Shown piece after piece: positions 11,425 to 22,869 of a stretch of DNA of 64,000 nt. Each line of letters opens with the position of its first letter. The stretch's first letter is position 1. This DNA comes from Ambrosia x helenae (lineage: Eukaryota > Streptophyta > Magnoliopsida > Asterales > Asteraceae), in the NCBI GenBank assembly GCA_030844895.1, contig CM061230.1, positions 2,148,705 to 2,212,704 on the forward strand. Reading direction: 5' to 3'. Both the position numbers and the translations under genes were made by a program. The notes under the pieces were generated by a model that did no database searches, had not been told where the DNA came from, and was given only the letters and a program-made list of their open reading frames with translations.

Positions 11425-11459
11425 GTGCAGCTCCGCTGCAACACGCGAGCTCCTGCTGG
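11425..11459 (+). mobile_element. Helitron 3' terminus
   Basis: GCTCCGCTGCAACACGCGAGC forms an imperfect hairpin, followed by TCCTGCTGG|T (CTRR-T with R=G). A similar hairpin half (CCGCTGCAACGCACGGG) lies at about 11208-11225 without a clear CTRRT, perhaps an older end. The 5' end is not identified. Confidence 0.6.
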
Positions 11460-12183
11460 TTTGACTAAACGGTGCAATTTTTATTTCTTACTAACCTTGA
11501 AAAATAACACTTGTCATCAAAGGTTCTAGAGTTAAATAGGATCTTAAAAGTAGGGATTTTTGTTGTTGGCATTGCAATTACCAAGTTAGAGACATCTAGG
11601 ATCTTGTTAGGGTGGACGGTGTGGTTCACCGGATGAAATTAGGGACGAACAACTTCGATTGAAACACTCCCCCTTCCTCAGCAACCCCATATTTTGGGTC
11701 CAAAATCTAGAAGGGTTCCCTGATCTCTTCCCCGAGTTGGTGAGTGCGTGTAACGACTAGGATATCGTTGACTTGAAGATGGCTATTGGGATGAAACACA
11801 TGACTTTATTTTTTTGATTTTATCTTTTAGATGTATGAGTGCACCATATATGTAATTAATTAGTACTGTTGTAATTAAATTTTTTGATTTTCTAATACAC
11901 ATTTTTTTTCCACGGCATCGCATGAGTGAAAGACTGAAAGTTACGGGTATATAACCATATATATTTTATTTATTAACGTAAGATATATATTACTTATATA
12001 ATATACAACTCCCAACAATAAATAATAATTCAAATTAGAAGAAATTAAATCATAAAAATAGGAATCAAACCCATATAAAAGTGTTAGTCTAGTGATCAAT
12101 GGCGTTTTAAACAAGTAACTAAAATAAACACTATTAACATTACTTACGTATGAATATAAATATAAATATCTTAGTTGCTATTA
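11460..12183. other. intergenic DNA, nothing recognised
   Basis: No element ends or coding signal are visible. Confidence 0.4.
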
Positions 12184-12347
12184 TTAAATATAAAAATATT
12201 GACAACTAGCTTTATATCTAAATACATATAAATAGTTGCACCAATTTAAGTTAGGGCAATTAAGGCTTACCGATTACATAAAGGCTTACCGCTTAAATAT
12301 AAAAATATTGACAACTAGTTTTATACTCTAAATACATATAAATAGTT
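12184..12347. repeat. direct repeat, about 55 bp x 2
   Basis: The block at 12184-12237 (AAATATAAAAATATTGACAA...) is repeated at 12293-12347 with few changes. The intervening AGGCTTACCG phrase occurs several times (12264-12290, 12391-12410), suggesting repeated local duplication. Confidence 0.75.
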
Positions 12348-12559
12348 TTATTATTCAATGTAGGGTCCTACTATCTACAAGTCAACATTAAGGCTTACGT
12401 ACCGCTTACATTAAGATTTTAACTAGTTACACCAATTGAGTTAGGGCGTTGCAAATAACTTTAAGCTTGATCACCTTCTATATTAAGTTCTAAAACACTT
12501 ATGGGACTCCACATTGTTTGTGATCACGGACACAAGGGCCTTTTGCCTATCGGTATACC

Positions 12560-12768
12560 CAGTGGTGAAGCTTGACCCGAAGGTTCGGAGGGTCGGAAGT
12601 CACCCGGGGGTTGGAAGTCACTAGTTTTGGGGGGTCGAAAACCATTTTCGGGGGGTCGAAACCCTATATTTCCAAAATTTTCTATACGAATACTATATAA
12701 TCGGAACTTCTGCGCAAAAATTTGGGGGCGTCAACCGCCCCCTCCGCCCCCACTAAGCATCGCCCCTG
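12560..12768. mobile_element. hAT (Tip100-like) MITE with 8-bp target duplication
   Basis: The ends CAGTGGTGAAGC and GCATCGCCCCTG are inverted. GGTATACC is duplicated exactly at 12552-12559 and 12769-12776. The interior (TTTTCTATACGAATACTATA, GAACTTCTGCGC) is shared with 19496-19710 and 44838-45047. Confidence 0.9.
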
Positions 12769-12776
12769 GGTATACC

Positions 12777-13472
12777 TGGGTGGCTGAGCTTTGTTAGACG
12801 TTAAAAAAATCCCAACCATAAAAGTTCACCAAATTTATCATAAGATCACTATTTTAGCCAAAACAATAATTTAGCAAGTAAACATCGAATTACCTTTCAA
12901 ATCAATGTTGAAGGGTACTTTATTATCTTTCGTCCATTAGGATGATTATAACCTAATTTTACAAAATTCTAGTGTAAATCAAATTCCTCAAATAACTTAC
13001 GAGTCTAATATTATTGTTATGCTACATAATAAATATTATAAATTAACCGACAAGTTCTGATTGTCAAATATGATGTTAATTTCTAAATTCCTAATCTAAC
13101 CGACAAGTTCTAATGAATATGATGTTAACTTCTATAAATTCACACATGGGTTCAAAAACCAATTGAAACTCAACAAACAAGATATTATATTACTAGTTGA
13201 TATGAAGTTAATTCATTATTTTCTTTCTTGTCCATATTGGATATTTTCAAGATGATACCTCTATGAGTTTATGTTTTCTCGGGTGGCGAGAATTTTTCCG
13301 GGTGAAAGCCTTAGTGCCTCTTATGCGCAGCCTCGACTCCGCTTGTGGGCTGGCCACTCTCGTGTCAACGTGGGCCCGGTTAAGACAACATAGTCTGACC
13401 ATTGTAGAGTGGCTAGGGGATCCCCTTCTAAGGGTTGTGATGATCTCTACCACAACATAGAAAATCACCTTC
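12777..13472. other. no recognisable gene
   Basis: AT-rich DNA, then a GC-richer stretch at 13260-13460 with open frames on both strands (65-73 codons) that match no motif I know. It could be a decayed element cut by the MITE at 13482. Confidence 0.4.
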
Positions 13473-13481
13473 CAAAAAAAC

Positions 13482-13951
13482 GGGAAAATTGCAAAATTGG
13501 CCTTTGACCGGAAGAAATTGCAATAATAACCCCCTCAGCCGTCTCGGGAAAGACGGCTCCCACTTCCCGAGACACCTCAGCCGGCTTTAATTTCACATCC
13601 ACCACGAGTCGTCTCGGGAAGTGTGAGACGACTTTAAGTCTTATCGGGAAGTGTGAGACGACTTTAAGTCTCCTCGGGAAGTGTGAGACGACTTTAAGTC
13701 TCCTCGGAAAGTGTGAGACGACTTTAACTCTTGGAATTGTGAGGCGACTTTAAGTCTCATCGGAATTGTGAGGCGACTTTAAGTCTCTTCGGAGAGGGCT
13801 CGCAGGTAGTCGGACACGTGGCGGAAGTTAATTGGTCCGTGATTAAAGCCGGCTGAGGTGTCTCGGGAAGTGGGAGTCGTCTTTCCCGAAACGACTGAGG
13901 GGGCTATTTTTGCAATTGCTTTCGGTCAAAGGCCAATTTTGCAATTTTCCC
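13482..13951. mobile_element. Mutator-like MITE with about 110-bp inverted ends
   Basis: The left arm (GGGAAAATTGCAAAATTGGC, then CTTTGACCGGAAG... to CCGGCTTTAAT) and the inverted right arm agree over about 110 bp. Each arm contains its own hairpin: AGCCGTCT-cgggaa-AGACGGCT at 13537-13558 and an AGTCGT/ACGACT pair on the right. A-rich flanks hide the duplication. Long inverted ends and the lack of coding suggest a Mutator-like MITE; the superfamily is inferred. Confidence 0.7.
13610..13795. repeat. 30-bp minisatellite of hairpin units inside the MITE
   Basis: About six units of 26-30 bp (core TCGGGAAGTGTGAGACGACT). Several units are themselves inverted repeats (GTCGTCTC...GAGACGAC, or GTCTC...GAGAC). 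Two 3' units have GGAATTGTGAGGCGAC. Confidence 0.9.
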
Positions 13952-14155
13952 AAAAAAAATGGCCATTTAACACCAATGGTAACGTGTTTTCAGTTTTGAC
14001 TATACCTAGTTTATTAGCATTTATTGGGATTTGAAACAATTGGGTGTTAAAGAAAATCAACATTTTTGCTTTGAAGGCGGATAAAGACTGCCGACCTGTG
14101 AAGGCCTTGCTCATCGGCATGTTTAGGTGGATTCGTTTTTTTAGACTGATATGAA

Positions 14156-14321
14156 CAGTGGCGAAGTTTGAATTTTTTTTTCAAGGCTTCGAAAGTCAGC
14201 GGACCCTTAAATTAGGGGGGGCTCAATACGTATAAAATTTTCGGTCAAAAACGCATAAAATTACACTACGGAACACAGAAATAGGGGCGCACCCCTTGGC
14301 CCCAACTAAGCTTCGCTAATG
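14156..14321. mobile_element. hAT (Tip100-like) MITE
   Basis: The ends CAGTGGCGAAGTTTG and AGCTTCGCTAATG are inverted. The flanks GATATGAA (14148-14155) and GTTATGAA (14322-14329) match in 7 of 8 bases. Confidence 0.8.
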
Positions 14322-14469
14322 GTTATGAAGCCCACGAAAAATACTTCCCACCTTTTTACCTCGCGTCATATTACTTATCCCGTTAGGAATTTCATTAGCA
14401 CTCGGTGTCATGTCAATTTGATTTTTGGATTCTCGGTCCAAGACTTAAACTACAACTCTTGGTAAAAAG

Positions 14470-14665
14470 AAAAGTAAGATTTTACAAAGCATTATTATGA
14501 AGACTTGTTGCATCTGGAAAGCGAGAAATGAGGCTATGTTCTTCAGTAAACCTTTTCCGTTCCCTAAGGTGGTGGTGGATATCAAGGCTTTAGGCTTTCT
14601 CTAGATTAAAAATAGGTATTCGTGTTAGATCCTTGAATTGGAATGATGGTGTAAATTTCGTTGTT
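14470..14665 (+). pseudogene. LINE ORF2 C-terminal fragment
   Basis: One plus-strand frame reads a Cys-rich start, then IWKARNEAMF and VVDIKALGFL, the pattern seen at the C-terminus of plant LINE reverse-transcriptase polyproteins (W.IW..RN...F). It is broken by stops and truncated at both sides. A related minus-strand piece lies at 15979-16221. Confidence 0.55.
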
Positions 14666-15410
14666 CGAAGAAAAAAAAGGGCAGATAACATTAATCCTAT
14701 ATGATCAACACGATTCACGACCATCATTCTTGATATACATACATTTAAACTAACCTAATATATGTTTTTCTACTGACCATAATCATCAACTTGATCCTCA
14801 TAATCATCAACTTGTTCCCCATTATGCAACAATATTGAGTCCTAGATGTTGTCACTTTTTGGGCTATTGTTCCATGAAATAAAGCACAGGACAAAGAACT
14901 CAAATACACATGTGCTTTACAATAAAGTTGATTTGGTCTAACTCTTTTGAGTTTAAACTTTTTAAGGTCTAACTTACAATAAAGTTGATTTGGTTTTTAC
15001 TTATTATGTTGGTATGTTACTTAACATAATATACCAACATGTGTACCGTACATATGTGACTACATTCGGCAGAGATGCTTTTAGGAATTTATAGAGCTTA
15101 AAGTTTTAGTTAAGAAAAAAAAACAAATTCTTGCAATAAAATGTTTTACTGGCATAAAATGGTTTTAGCTCGTAAATTCAGCTAAACGTAATAAGAATTT
15201 TATGCATGCTTTATGTTTAGTTATATCATTTGATCATGAGATTTAGTGTACGTATAATAAATTAAGATACCAAGTATGTGATTACTTAGGGCGTAATATA
15301 CCCATACTATCGCTTTCTTATCTCACACCATTCCATGTCATTAAACGACAAACGACCATTCGACGATGAGGAAACACCCGTTTGGGGTTGTTTGACATAC
15401 ACACTTATGA
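14666..15410. other. intergenic DNA, nothing recognised
   Basis: No coding or element boundary is visible. There is a short direct repeat of TTACAATAAAGTTGATTTGG (near 14920 and 14974). Confidence 0.4.
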
Positions 15411-16466
15411 AAAGTCTTAGACATTACATACACACAACGGTCCTTTGAAATTCAGGGAGCCCCATGATTTGACATGAAGTAGCTCAAACGGACATTTGAT
15501 AAAAAAGCTCAAACGACCATTCAAGTATAAATTAGAAAGCAAGAGATGCGGGTGGTTGACCAAGCCAACTACAGCTTACATATACATGTGAAATAATCAA
15601 TTTGATATAACCATTTTTATTGTCATGTCAAGTCTGAAATAACCAATTAAAGTAAAAGTGTCAACTTACTCATTCATACATATTTTTTTTAAATACGCCT
15701 CCTAATTTTAAATGATTGTCGTACTTTATGATTCAATTTATTGGTTCATTAAACAAGGTACATTTGTGGGGCAGTCAAATAATTGATTTAGACTATTACA
15801 CACACTATCAAACACATTACATATTTACATTTTTTTATTGGCAAACTTCTCAATTTTCATTCATCACCAACAATATTTACAAGATTGTTCAAAGCGAGAT
15901 GCTAAATACAATCTACATGAAACGCCCAATACAACCCCAATACATCACCGACACAATCGGCACAAAAGACTATCTAAGTTACGTTATTGGGACATTAAAT
16001 GCTCTCCAAGACTCCCACGTCCATCTCGGTTGTTGACACTTGTATTTCACCCATGTAAATGCTAAAGCTTGAACTTCACCGAAGACACTTGAGGCGTTCA
16101 CCCTTTTACCATTGAAGATAAGATCGTTTCTTGCTCTCCAAATTACCCAACACGCCGCTAAGATTATGATTCGAATCAAGAACCGTTTTTTCTTACATAA
16201 TATTAGTTTACTAAAGCTCATGAATAGTATTTCCTGTCACATGGCAGCAGGTTACTGGTGAAGCTGACGATGGTGGCCTCATCAAATCTTCTTTGTGGTG
16301 AATGTGATACATGTGTTACTAGCATCATCACTTTCTCACCTTAATACCAGCATCATCTCTTTCCCCTCTGGTTTTTCTCTCAACTCTCTTTCGCTCTCTA
16401 CATTTTTCTCTCACCCCAACGCCCATCACCACCACTAACTTCCATCACCTTCTCCGATCTCACCAG
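15411..16466. repeat. tandem segmental duplication, unit 1
   Basis: It starts AAAGTCTTAGACATTACATA and is repeated immediately at 16467. The two 1.06-kb units are very similar throughout with scattered substitutions and small indels, for example AAGTATAAATT against AACAATAGTATGAAATT. The unit contains a minus-strand LINE fragment and a CT-rich right part. Confidence 0.9.
15979..16221 (-). pseudogene. LINE ORF2 C-terminal fragment (in unit 1)
   Basis: The minus-strand frame contains ILAACWVIWRARNDLIFNGK followed by EVQALAFTWVKYK and a WTWESW motif. This is the conserved C-terminal tail of plant L1-type ORF2 proteins, after the zinc-binding reverse-transcriptase region. It is truncated upstream. 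The copy in unit 2 (about 17035-17280) is damaged by small changes. Confidence 0.65.
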
Positions 16467-17527
16467 AAAGTCTTAGACATTACATACATACACACAACGG
16501 TCCTTTGAAATTCAAGGAGACCCATGATTTGACATGAAGTAGCTGAAACGGACATTTGATAAAAGCTCAAATGACCATTCAACAATAGTATGAAATTAGA
16601 AAGCAAGGGACGCGGGTGGTTGACCAAGCCAACTACAGCTTACATATACACGTGAAATAATCAATTTGATATAACTATTTTTATTGTCATGTCAAGTCTG
16701 AAATAACCAATTACAGTAAAAGTGTCAACTTACTCATTTATACATATTTTTTTAAAGACGCCTCCTAATTTTAAATGATTGTCGTACTTTATGATTCAAT
16801 TTATTGGTTCATTAAACAAGGTACATTTGTGGGGCAGTCAAATAATTGATTTAGACTATTACACACGCTATCAAACACATTACATAATTACATTTTTTTT
16901 ATCGGCAAACTTCTCAATTTTCATTCATCACCAACAATATTTACAAGATTGTTCAAAGCGAGACGCTAAATACAATCTACATGAAACACCCAATACAACC
17001 CCAATACAACACTGACACAATCGGCACAAAAGACTATCTAAGTTATGTTATTGGGACATTGAATGCTCTCCAAGACTCCCACATCCATCCCGGTTGTTGA
17101 CACTAGTATTTCACCCATGTAAATGCTAAAGCTTGAACTTCACCGAAGACACTTGAGGCGTTCACCCTTTTACCATTGAAGATAAGATCGTTTCTTGCTC
17201 TCCAAATTACCCAACACGCCGCTAAGATTATGATTCGAATCAACACCCGTTTTTCTTACATAATATTAGTTTACTAATGCTCGTGAATAGTATTTCTTGT
17301 CACATGGCAGCAAGTTACTGGTGAAGCTGACGATGGTGGCCTCATCAAATCTTCTTTGTGGTGAATGTGATACACGTGTTACCAGCATCATCACTTTCTC
17401 ACCTTAATACCAGCATCATCTCTTTCCCCTTTGGTTTTTCTCTCAACTCTCTTTCGCTCTCTACATTTTTCTCTCACCCCAACGCCCATCACAACCGCTA
17501 ACTTCCATCACTTTCTCTGGTCTCACC
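16467..17527. repeat. tandem segmental duplication, unit 2
   Basis: Second unit, directly abutting unit 1 and ending at TCTCACC like its neighbour. No transposon ends lie at the junctions, so unequal exchange or replication slippage is more likely than transposition. Confidence 0.9.
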
Positions 17528-18815
17528 GACTACCGTAACCACGGATCCACCACCGTCCAGTAACCACCACCACAACCGCTTGTGAAAGAAAAGGGAACTC
17601 ATAACCACCGCTAACAGACATATGTCTCCACACATGCGCGAACCGCCTGCTTGGTTTTCGATCCACATTTGAGTTATAGATTATAAAAAGATTAATCCTT
17701 CTTACATTTTTTGACAAAAACTTTTAGACCCATATTAACTTTTAATGATAAAATTAACTCCTATGACTTATTTTTGTGATATTTTTATTGTATTTGTAGA
17801 TAACCAGAGATAGATGTCGGACTGTTGTTGGTGTCACTGCTGAGTCTCAGTGTATTTTTGTTGGGTTTTACACAACCCTACACGCCAATCGAAGAACGAG
17901 GACTCCATTGTCAAGGAAAAGAAATTAGGGAACATTCATTTACTAATCTTTTTTAGTCATTGGGTTACAATTTGCAGCGCAATGCGTACACAGTTCACAA
18001 AACATCAGCCAATCATTCAAAACATCACCTAATTATGTTCCTAAACAATACCAAATCATTTAAACATCATTCAATCAACACAAAACACAACCCCCCCCCC
18101 ATTATATGGTCACCAACATCATTTAAATTTGTGTTCTTATAAGAAAATTCATTATTTAGATTTAGATCTAGATCTTGTTTAGAAAGGTTTTTATTTAAGA
18201 AAACACTTTGAAATCGGATCAGAATACTTAGGGTTTATAAAAAATGCATAAAAATGTAATGAAAGGGGTTTAGATGATTTACATACCTTGAATCTTCACT
18301 TGATATTGTTTATAAACTTGATTTGGTTTAAGGATCTAAGAAATAAAGGAAAAAACTCGTTTCTACAGGTTGGGGTTTGTAAGAGAGCACTTGGAGACGA
18401 GTTAGGGTTGTGAAATGGTGAAAATGAGGCAAAGAATTGCTTATATAGGCTGCTCTAATGAGAGTTTACATTTCTCATTCGCATCTACGACCCCAAAAGT
18501 CACTTGGGACGTATTTTATCATAACAATTCACATAAACACGTATTCACAAGTTGTTAATTGATTATAGAACACATAATACTTGATAAGTTACCCCAAATC
18601 ATGTAATTTCACCAACAATAAGACTCAAGACTTATGTGTATGTATATTCCTACCCGGTGATCCTCCGAATCACCCACCCTTGGACATATGTGCGATGATT
18701 CCCTGAATCATCGAACTAACTCAACTAATCCTGTTAAGTACGCTTTTTGAATGTTTCGCTAAGGTAGATTTATATGTTTGTAAAAAATAATAACTTGAGT
18801 TTGCCGGGTGTCACA
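17528..18815 (-). mobile_element. possible LTR fragment, boundary at 18815
   Basis: On the minus strand, 18815 starts TGTGACACCCGGCAAACTC, which looks like the 5' end of a Ty3/gypsy LTR. An 18660-18720 stretch has CCGAATCACC/GAATCATCG phrases. A left partner end (TG on the plus strand, e.g. 17859) gives no target duplication, so extent and identity are uncertain. Confidence 0.3.
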
Positions 18816-18849
18816 AAGTCTAGGGTAGGAGCGACGGAGAAAGGGGATG

Positions 18850-18870
18850 GATGATGATGATGATGATGAT
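18850..18870. repeat. (GAT)n microsatellite
   Basis: Seven GAT/ATG units in a row. Confidence 0.85.
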
Positions 18871-19009
18871 GTCACTGACGGCGAAGGAGAACTAGGGTTG
18901 TCGGTTGCATGGTGGCGGTGGATATAGTTAGGTATGGTATCGTGTTAGGGTTTGGATTGAAGGAGAAAGAGGATGAGAGTATATTTGTAATTAGATGGAA
19001 TTTTATTAA

Positions 19010-19416
19010 GAGCATGTTTGGGATTGAGCTTAGAAACAACCTATTGACTTATTTGATTTTTTTTTAAATCCAATAGGTCAATAAGTTGTTTGGCTGCGTA
19101 AAAAATCCTTTTTGTTTTGGCATTTTGTTATGAGTTAAAAAGTTGATTTTAAAAAGCCACAAAACCTTGCTTTTGAAACTGTTTTTGGCTTTTTGAATAT
19201 CAAATTACCAAACTACCCACATCTTACTCTCATTTTTTTTACTTTATATGAATAAGTTAAAACAAACACTTTTTAAAAAAAATAACTATTTTCTTTTCCA
19301 CCACAAAAGCTAACCTAAACACGTTTATAAAAACTATTTTTACAAAAGTCATAAGTCAATAAGCATTTTTCACAAAAAGCACTTTTAGAGTTAAATAAAC
19401 AATCCCAAACACCCTC
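19010..19416. mobile_element. PIF/Harbinger-like MITE with TAA duplication
   Basis: The ends GAGCATGTTTGGGATTG and CAATCCCAAACACCCTC are inverted, and TAA flanks both (19007-19009 and 19417-19419). The interior has inverted CTATTGACTTATT/AATAGGTCAATAAG phrases. No transposase. The terminal GTGTTTGGGATTG is shared with 43754-43962. Confidence 0.8.
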
Positions 19417-19495
19417 TAAGTAATGTAATTTTGATCTTGGGTCAGTTAGGTAAGCTAAGTAAAGGGATATATGTAATTCTCCAATTTTTGATTGT

Positions 19496-19710
19496 CAGTA
19501 GCGAAGCTTAACCCGAAGGTCGAAGGTTCGGGGGTTCGAAAGTTACCGGGGGGTCAGAAGTCACTAGTTTCGGGAGGTCGAAAACCAGTTTCGGGGGGTC
19601 GAAACCCTATATTTTCAAAATTTTCTATACGAATATTATATAATCGGAACTTCTGCGCGAAAATCTGGGGGTCGGCCGCCCCTCCCCGCCCCTACTATGT
19701 TGCTCCACTG
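19496..19710. mobile_element. hAT (Tip100-like) MITE
   Basis: The left end CAGTAGCGAAGC pairs with the decayed right end TTGCTCCACTG. The flanks TTGATTGT (19488-19495) and TCGATTGT (19711-19718) match in 7 of 8. Same interior family as 12560-12768. Confidence 0.8.
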
Positions 19711-19718
19711 TCGATTGT

Positions 19719-20995
19719 ACCGTCGGCTTTTAGTTTGATCATGGGCTAATCGCTTCCAAATTATTTAGAGGAGTCGAAGCCTAACAATAACGATGACAAA
19801 TAAAATGTATTGACAGTATATTGGATTTAATTATGTATATGATTTAATTAATGCATTATTGTTGAATATTGTATTACACAACCCTACTTGGTCAACTGTA
19901 CGTACCACGTGAAACTTAAGGTTTGGAGCATTTGTGGACCAATTTGTTTTACATGATATCTATAAATTAATCGAGCCCCAGGGGGCATTAATCGACACAT
20001 AACATGTGGGACCATTAAGGGATTCAAATTAGGATGGGGTGTGGTGGGAGGTGAAAATTTTAATGGAACATTCAATCATTAGGGCTTGCATATCATTGGT
20101 CCATCAAAAAAACTTGTTTCTGATTGGTCGACACAAATTTTTCACCTCGTAAATTTTTTTTTTCCCATAAACGCCCAAAACTTCCTTCCATTACACATGG
20201 TCTTAGAATCATTACTCAAATCACATTTTGAAATTTTATTAAGTAGAATTTTGTTTAAATTTTAGATAATTTCCAGATTCATAACTAACCAAAAATAAAA
20301 CATTTGCTTCGTAATCATCTAGGGTCAAATTTGAGAAATAAGGGGGAAGGGGCCCTTAACTGGTTTGTTTTTTACTTCACTGATTTCTACCAATCCTGAA
20401 CTGCCACATCAATTCACTGATTTCCTTCACTGAAACATTTTTTTAAAGACAACACCTCACTGATTCTTTACCCAACTATCAATTATTTTCACACATAATA
20501 ATAATAATAAAACATTGAGTTCAATAATAATAATAAGAGAATCTTCATTCAATTGTGAACAGCTATAAACACTTGTACCGTACCTTTTTATTCAAACCAA
20601 CCTCAACCTTCTGCTCTCAACTCTGAACACATCGTAAGTGAGTGTAGAAGGACGAAGAAACAGGTAGTATGCTACTAGCAGCTTCAAGTAAATGTGAGTT
20701 TGGTTTGTCCTACATTAGTGGGGAGATGGAAAATGAATGAATTTATAAGGTGAAAGCAAATGGAAGAGATTAAAATCTTTGTGTTACATTATACTCTGGC
20801 ACCTACCCGCGCGCGCAAGGGGGGGTGCAAAAATGGGTTCTGGTTCGGGAAAAATTCTTGAACCAACGCGACGCCCGCACGACCTGCGGACACAAATGCG
20901 GCTCGAAAAACACAGGTCCGCGTGACACTGGTTTTTGCTACCCGTTTTAATTTTATGTATTTTAATGATTTATTGAAGTAAAGAAAAAAAATTTA
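19719..20995. other. no recognisable gene
   Basis: AT-rich, with AATAATAAT runs near 20500. A pyrimidine-rich stretch at 20560-20650 with TATAAAC upstream and an ATG at 20669 resembles a gene 5' end, but only a few codons precede a possible GTGAGT donor and nothing follows, so I do not call a gene. Confidence 0.35.
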
Positions 20996-21074
20996 ACCAG
21001 CACGGTAACTAGAACCCGAATTTGGTTCACGGGACCACTACCAGCATGGGTGGCGGCGGTGTTACCGTGCTGGT
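20996..21074. repeat. 14-bp perfect inverted repeat
   Basis: ACCAGCACGGTAAC at 20996-21009 and its exact complement GTTACCGTGCTGGT at 21061-21074 leave a 51-base loop. It lies about 50 bp outside the copia 3' LTR. Function unknown. Confidence 0.85.
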
Positions 21075-21120
21075 AATAGAGTACCCGTGACCAATTCTAG
21101 TAGTGCTCCGTCCCCCTAAG

Positions 21121-21357
21121 TGTTGAGAATGAAATCCAGAGATGTTGAGAATGATTGATTGTATCATTCATTTGTTTTATACAATGGACAAGAAAGAGCA
21201 ACCTTTATTTATAGGCTTTACAAGAAATCTGTAAAATGGAAACATAATCAATCGATGGCTAGACACACAGTGGGCATGAGCTGACATCTTGATAAGTATG
21301 GAAGTGATGTGTGGCTCATCCATAATTTTCTTCTAAAAAAAAAAAAAAATTCTAACA
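21121..21357 (-). repeat. copia 3' LTR
   Basis: On the minus strand it begins TGTTAGAA and ends at TCTCAACA. It shares GATTGATTGTATNATTCATT, TGGGCATGAGCTG and GGAAGTGATGTGT with 36163-36348. A purine tract (CTTGAGGGGGAG, 21358-21369) precedes it. It is longer than its partner by about 50 bp, mainly around 21190-21240. Confidence 0.85.
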
Positions 21358-21679
21358 CTCCCCCTCAAGTTGAATAGTGAGATCACCAAAATTCAACTTG
21401 TCCAAACATTTTGCAAAGATTTTCTTATTTTTGGCTTCCATTAAAATGGCAGCTAATTGATCTTCTAATCAAACATAGGAGTTCTATTATATTTGCTTCC
21501 AACTTTTCTTTAATGAAGTGTCGATCCACCTCCACATGCTTGGTCCTATCATGTTGCATCGGATTTTTTTAGATTTGTATAGTTGCTTCATTGTCACACA
21601 TGATTTTGCTGGCTTTACCTTGCATAAACCAATATTAGTTAAAAACTTACGTATCCAAAGCACCTAGGCTAACCCTCGT

Positions 21680-22480
21680 GTTATTCCTCTAAACTCTGCC
21701 TCAGTACTTGAAAAGGGCAACCATATTTTGTTTCTTACTTCTCCATGTAACAAGATTCCCTCCGACCAGAGTAAAATACCATGAGGTTAACCTTCTATTT
21801 CCTTTGTCTCCTTCCCAGTCTGCATCGTATGCTTGGACTTTTAGGTGCCCATTTGGTTTAAACTAGAGTCTGTGGCTAGCATTTCCTTTAAGATTTCTAA
21901 TGATTCTCCAAACAGCTTCCATATGGGAAACTTGTGGTTAGTGCATGAACTAACTTACTACACCTACTGCACATGCAATATCAAGGCGGGTATGTGAGAG
22001 GTATATCAGCATTCCTACCATTTGCTGATATCTTTATGTCAGCTAGCTTAACTCCTTCTTCCATGTGGAGTTTTAGATTTGCCATTATTGGGGTATCTAT
22101 AGGTTTACAATCGATCATCCCTGTTTTAGCTAGTAAGTCAAGAATGTTATTTTTCTGACATATGAATATTCCTTGTTTAGACCTAAGAACTTCGATACCT
22201 AGGAAGTATTTAAGTCTACCCAAGTCTTTCATGTTAAACTCAGTGAACAAGTTTTCTTTAAACTTTATTCTTCTTCATCATTTCCGGTAATAATCATGTC
22301 ACCAACATAAATAATCAGACATGTCACTAATTTACCTTTGGGTTGCCTAGCCTGTTTTCTAAGAAAAAAAAGGTGGTATTTGTTTTCTCTCCAGAAATGC
22401 TTCTGATCACTTCTGTTTGCGTCGTGCAGACGTGGACAGACGTTTGGGGTGCCTAGCCTGTTTGTTTTTTGGAACACCTT
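21680..22480 (-). pseudogene. copia reverse transcriptase and RNase H remnant
   Basis: Minus-strand frames carry LVTCLIIYVGDMIITG, then MKDLGRLKYFLGIEV and GIFICQKNNILDLLAKTGM (reverse transcriptase), and YDADWEGDKGNRRLTSW with GGNLVTWRSKKQ (RNase H). The catalytic YVDD motif reads YVGD, so the first aspartate is lost. The frame breaks several times. Family assignment is firm; activity is excluded. Confidence 0.85.
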
Positions 22481-22869
22481 TCACTGAAAAAGGTGACCTC
22501 TTCTTGGTGCAGACATAGACCAATGTCTTCTAAGGTCTTCCCGCCTCTTCTTCCCCTCCTTTTTTTCTTCTTCAACAGATTCTTCCATCTTTATCCTTTG
22601 TGGAAGGACGTATCTCCATGTTGTTTCTCCTGTGTCATTTGGAGCTCTTGTGTCACTTGGAAGTTGTTCGTCCTATAACGGATTAACTGATTCTGTAGGT
22701 TCTTAATAATTATCATGATTAGATAAATTTTCAGAAGTATTGAAAGCATCAAAATTGTCTTGAATATCGTCTTGAGAAGTACTTACCTCGGACATCTGGT
22801 TGGGAAGAGCATGTTCAGTGACACTGACCGTGGGTGCGGTAGATGGAGTTGACTCAGCTTGGGTGCTAT

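Noticed and set aside
13247..13468. Overlapping frames on both strands
   Set aside because: GC-richer patch but no recognisable domain; mirror-image frames are expected from composition.
13610..13795. CRISPR-like regular repeat
   Set aside because: Units abut with no unique spacers and lie inside a MITE in a plant genome; a minisatellite.
17859..18815. Complete solo LTR ending at 18815
   Set aside because: The left TG end gives no 5-bp duplication (ATTTT against AAGTC); only the right end is LTR-like.
20560..20780. Possible first exon of a host gene (ATG at 20669, donor-like GTGAGT)
   Set aside because: Only about eight codons, no second exon or homology; cannot be supported.
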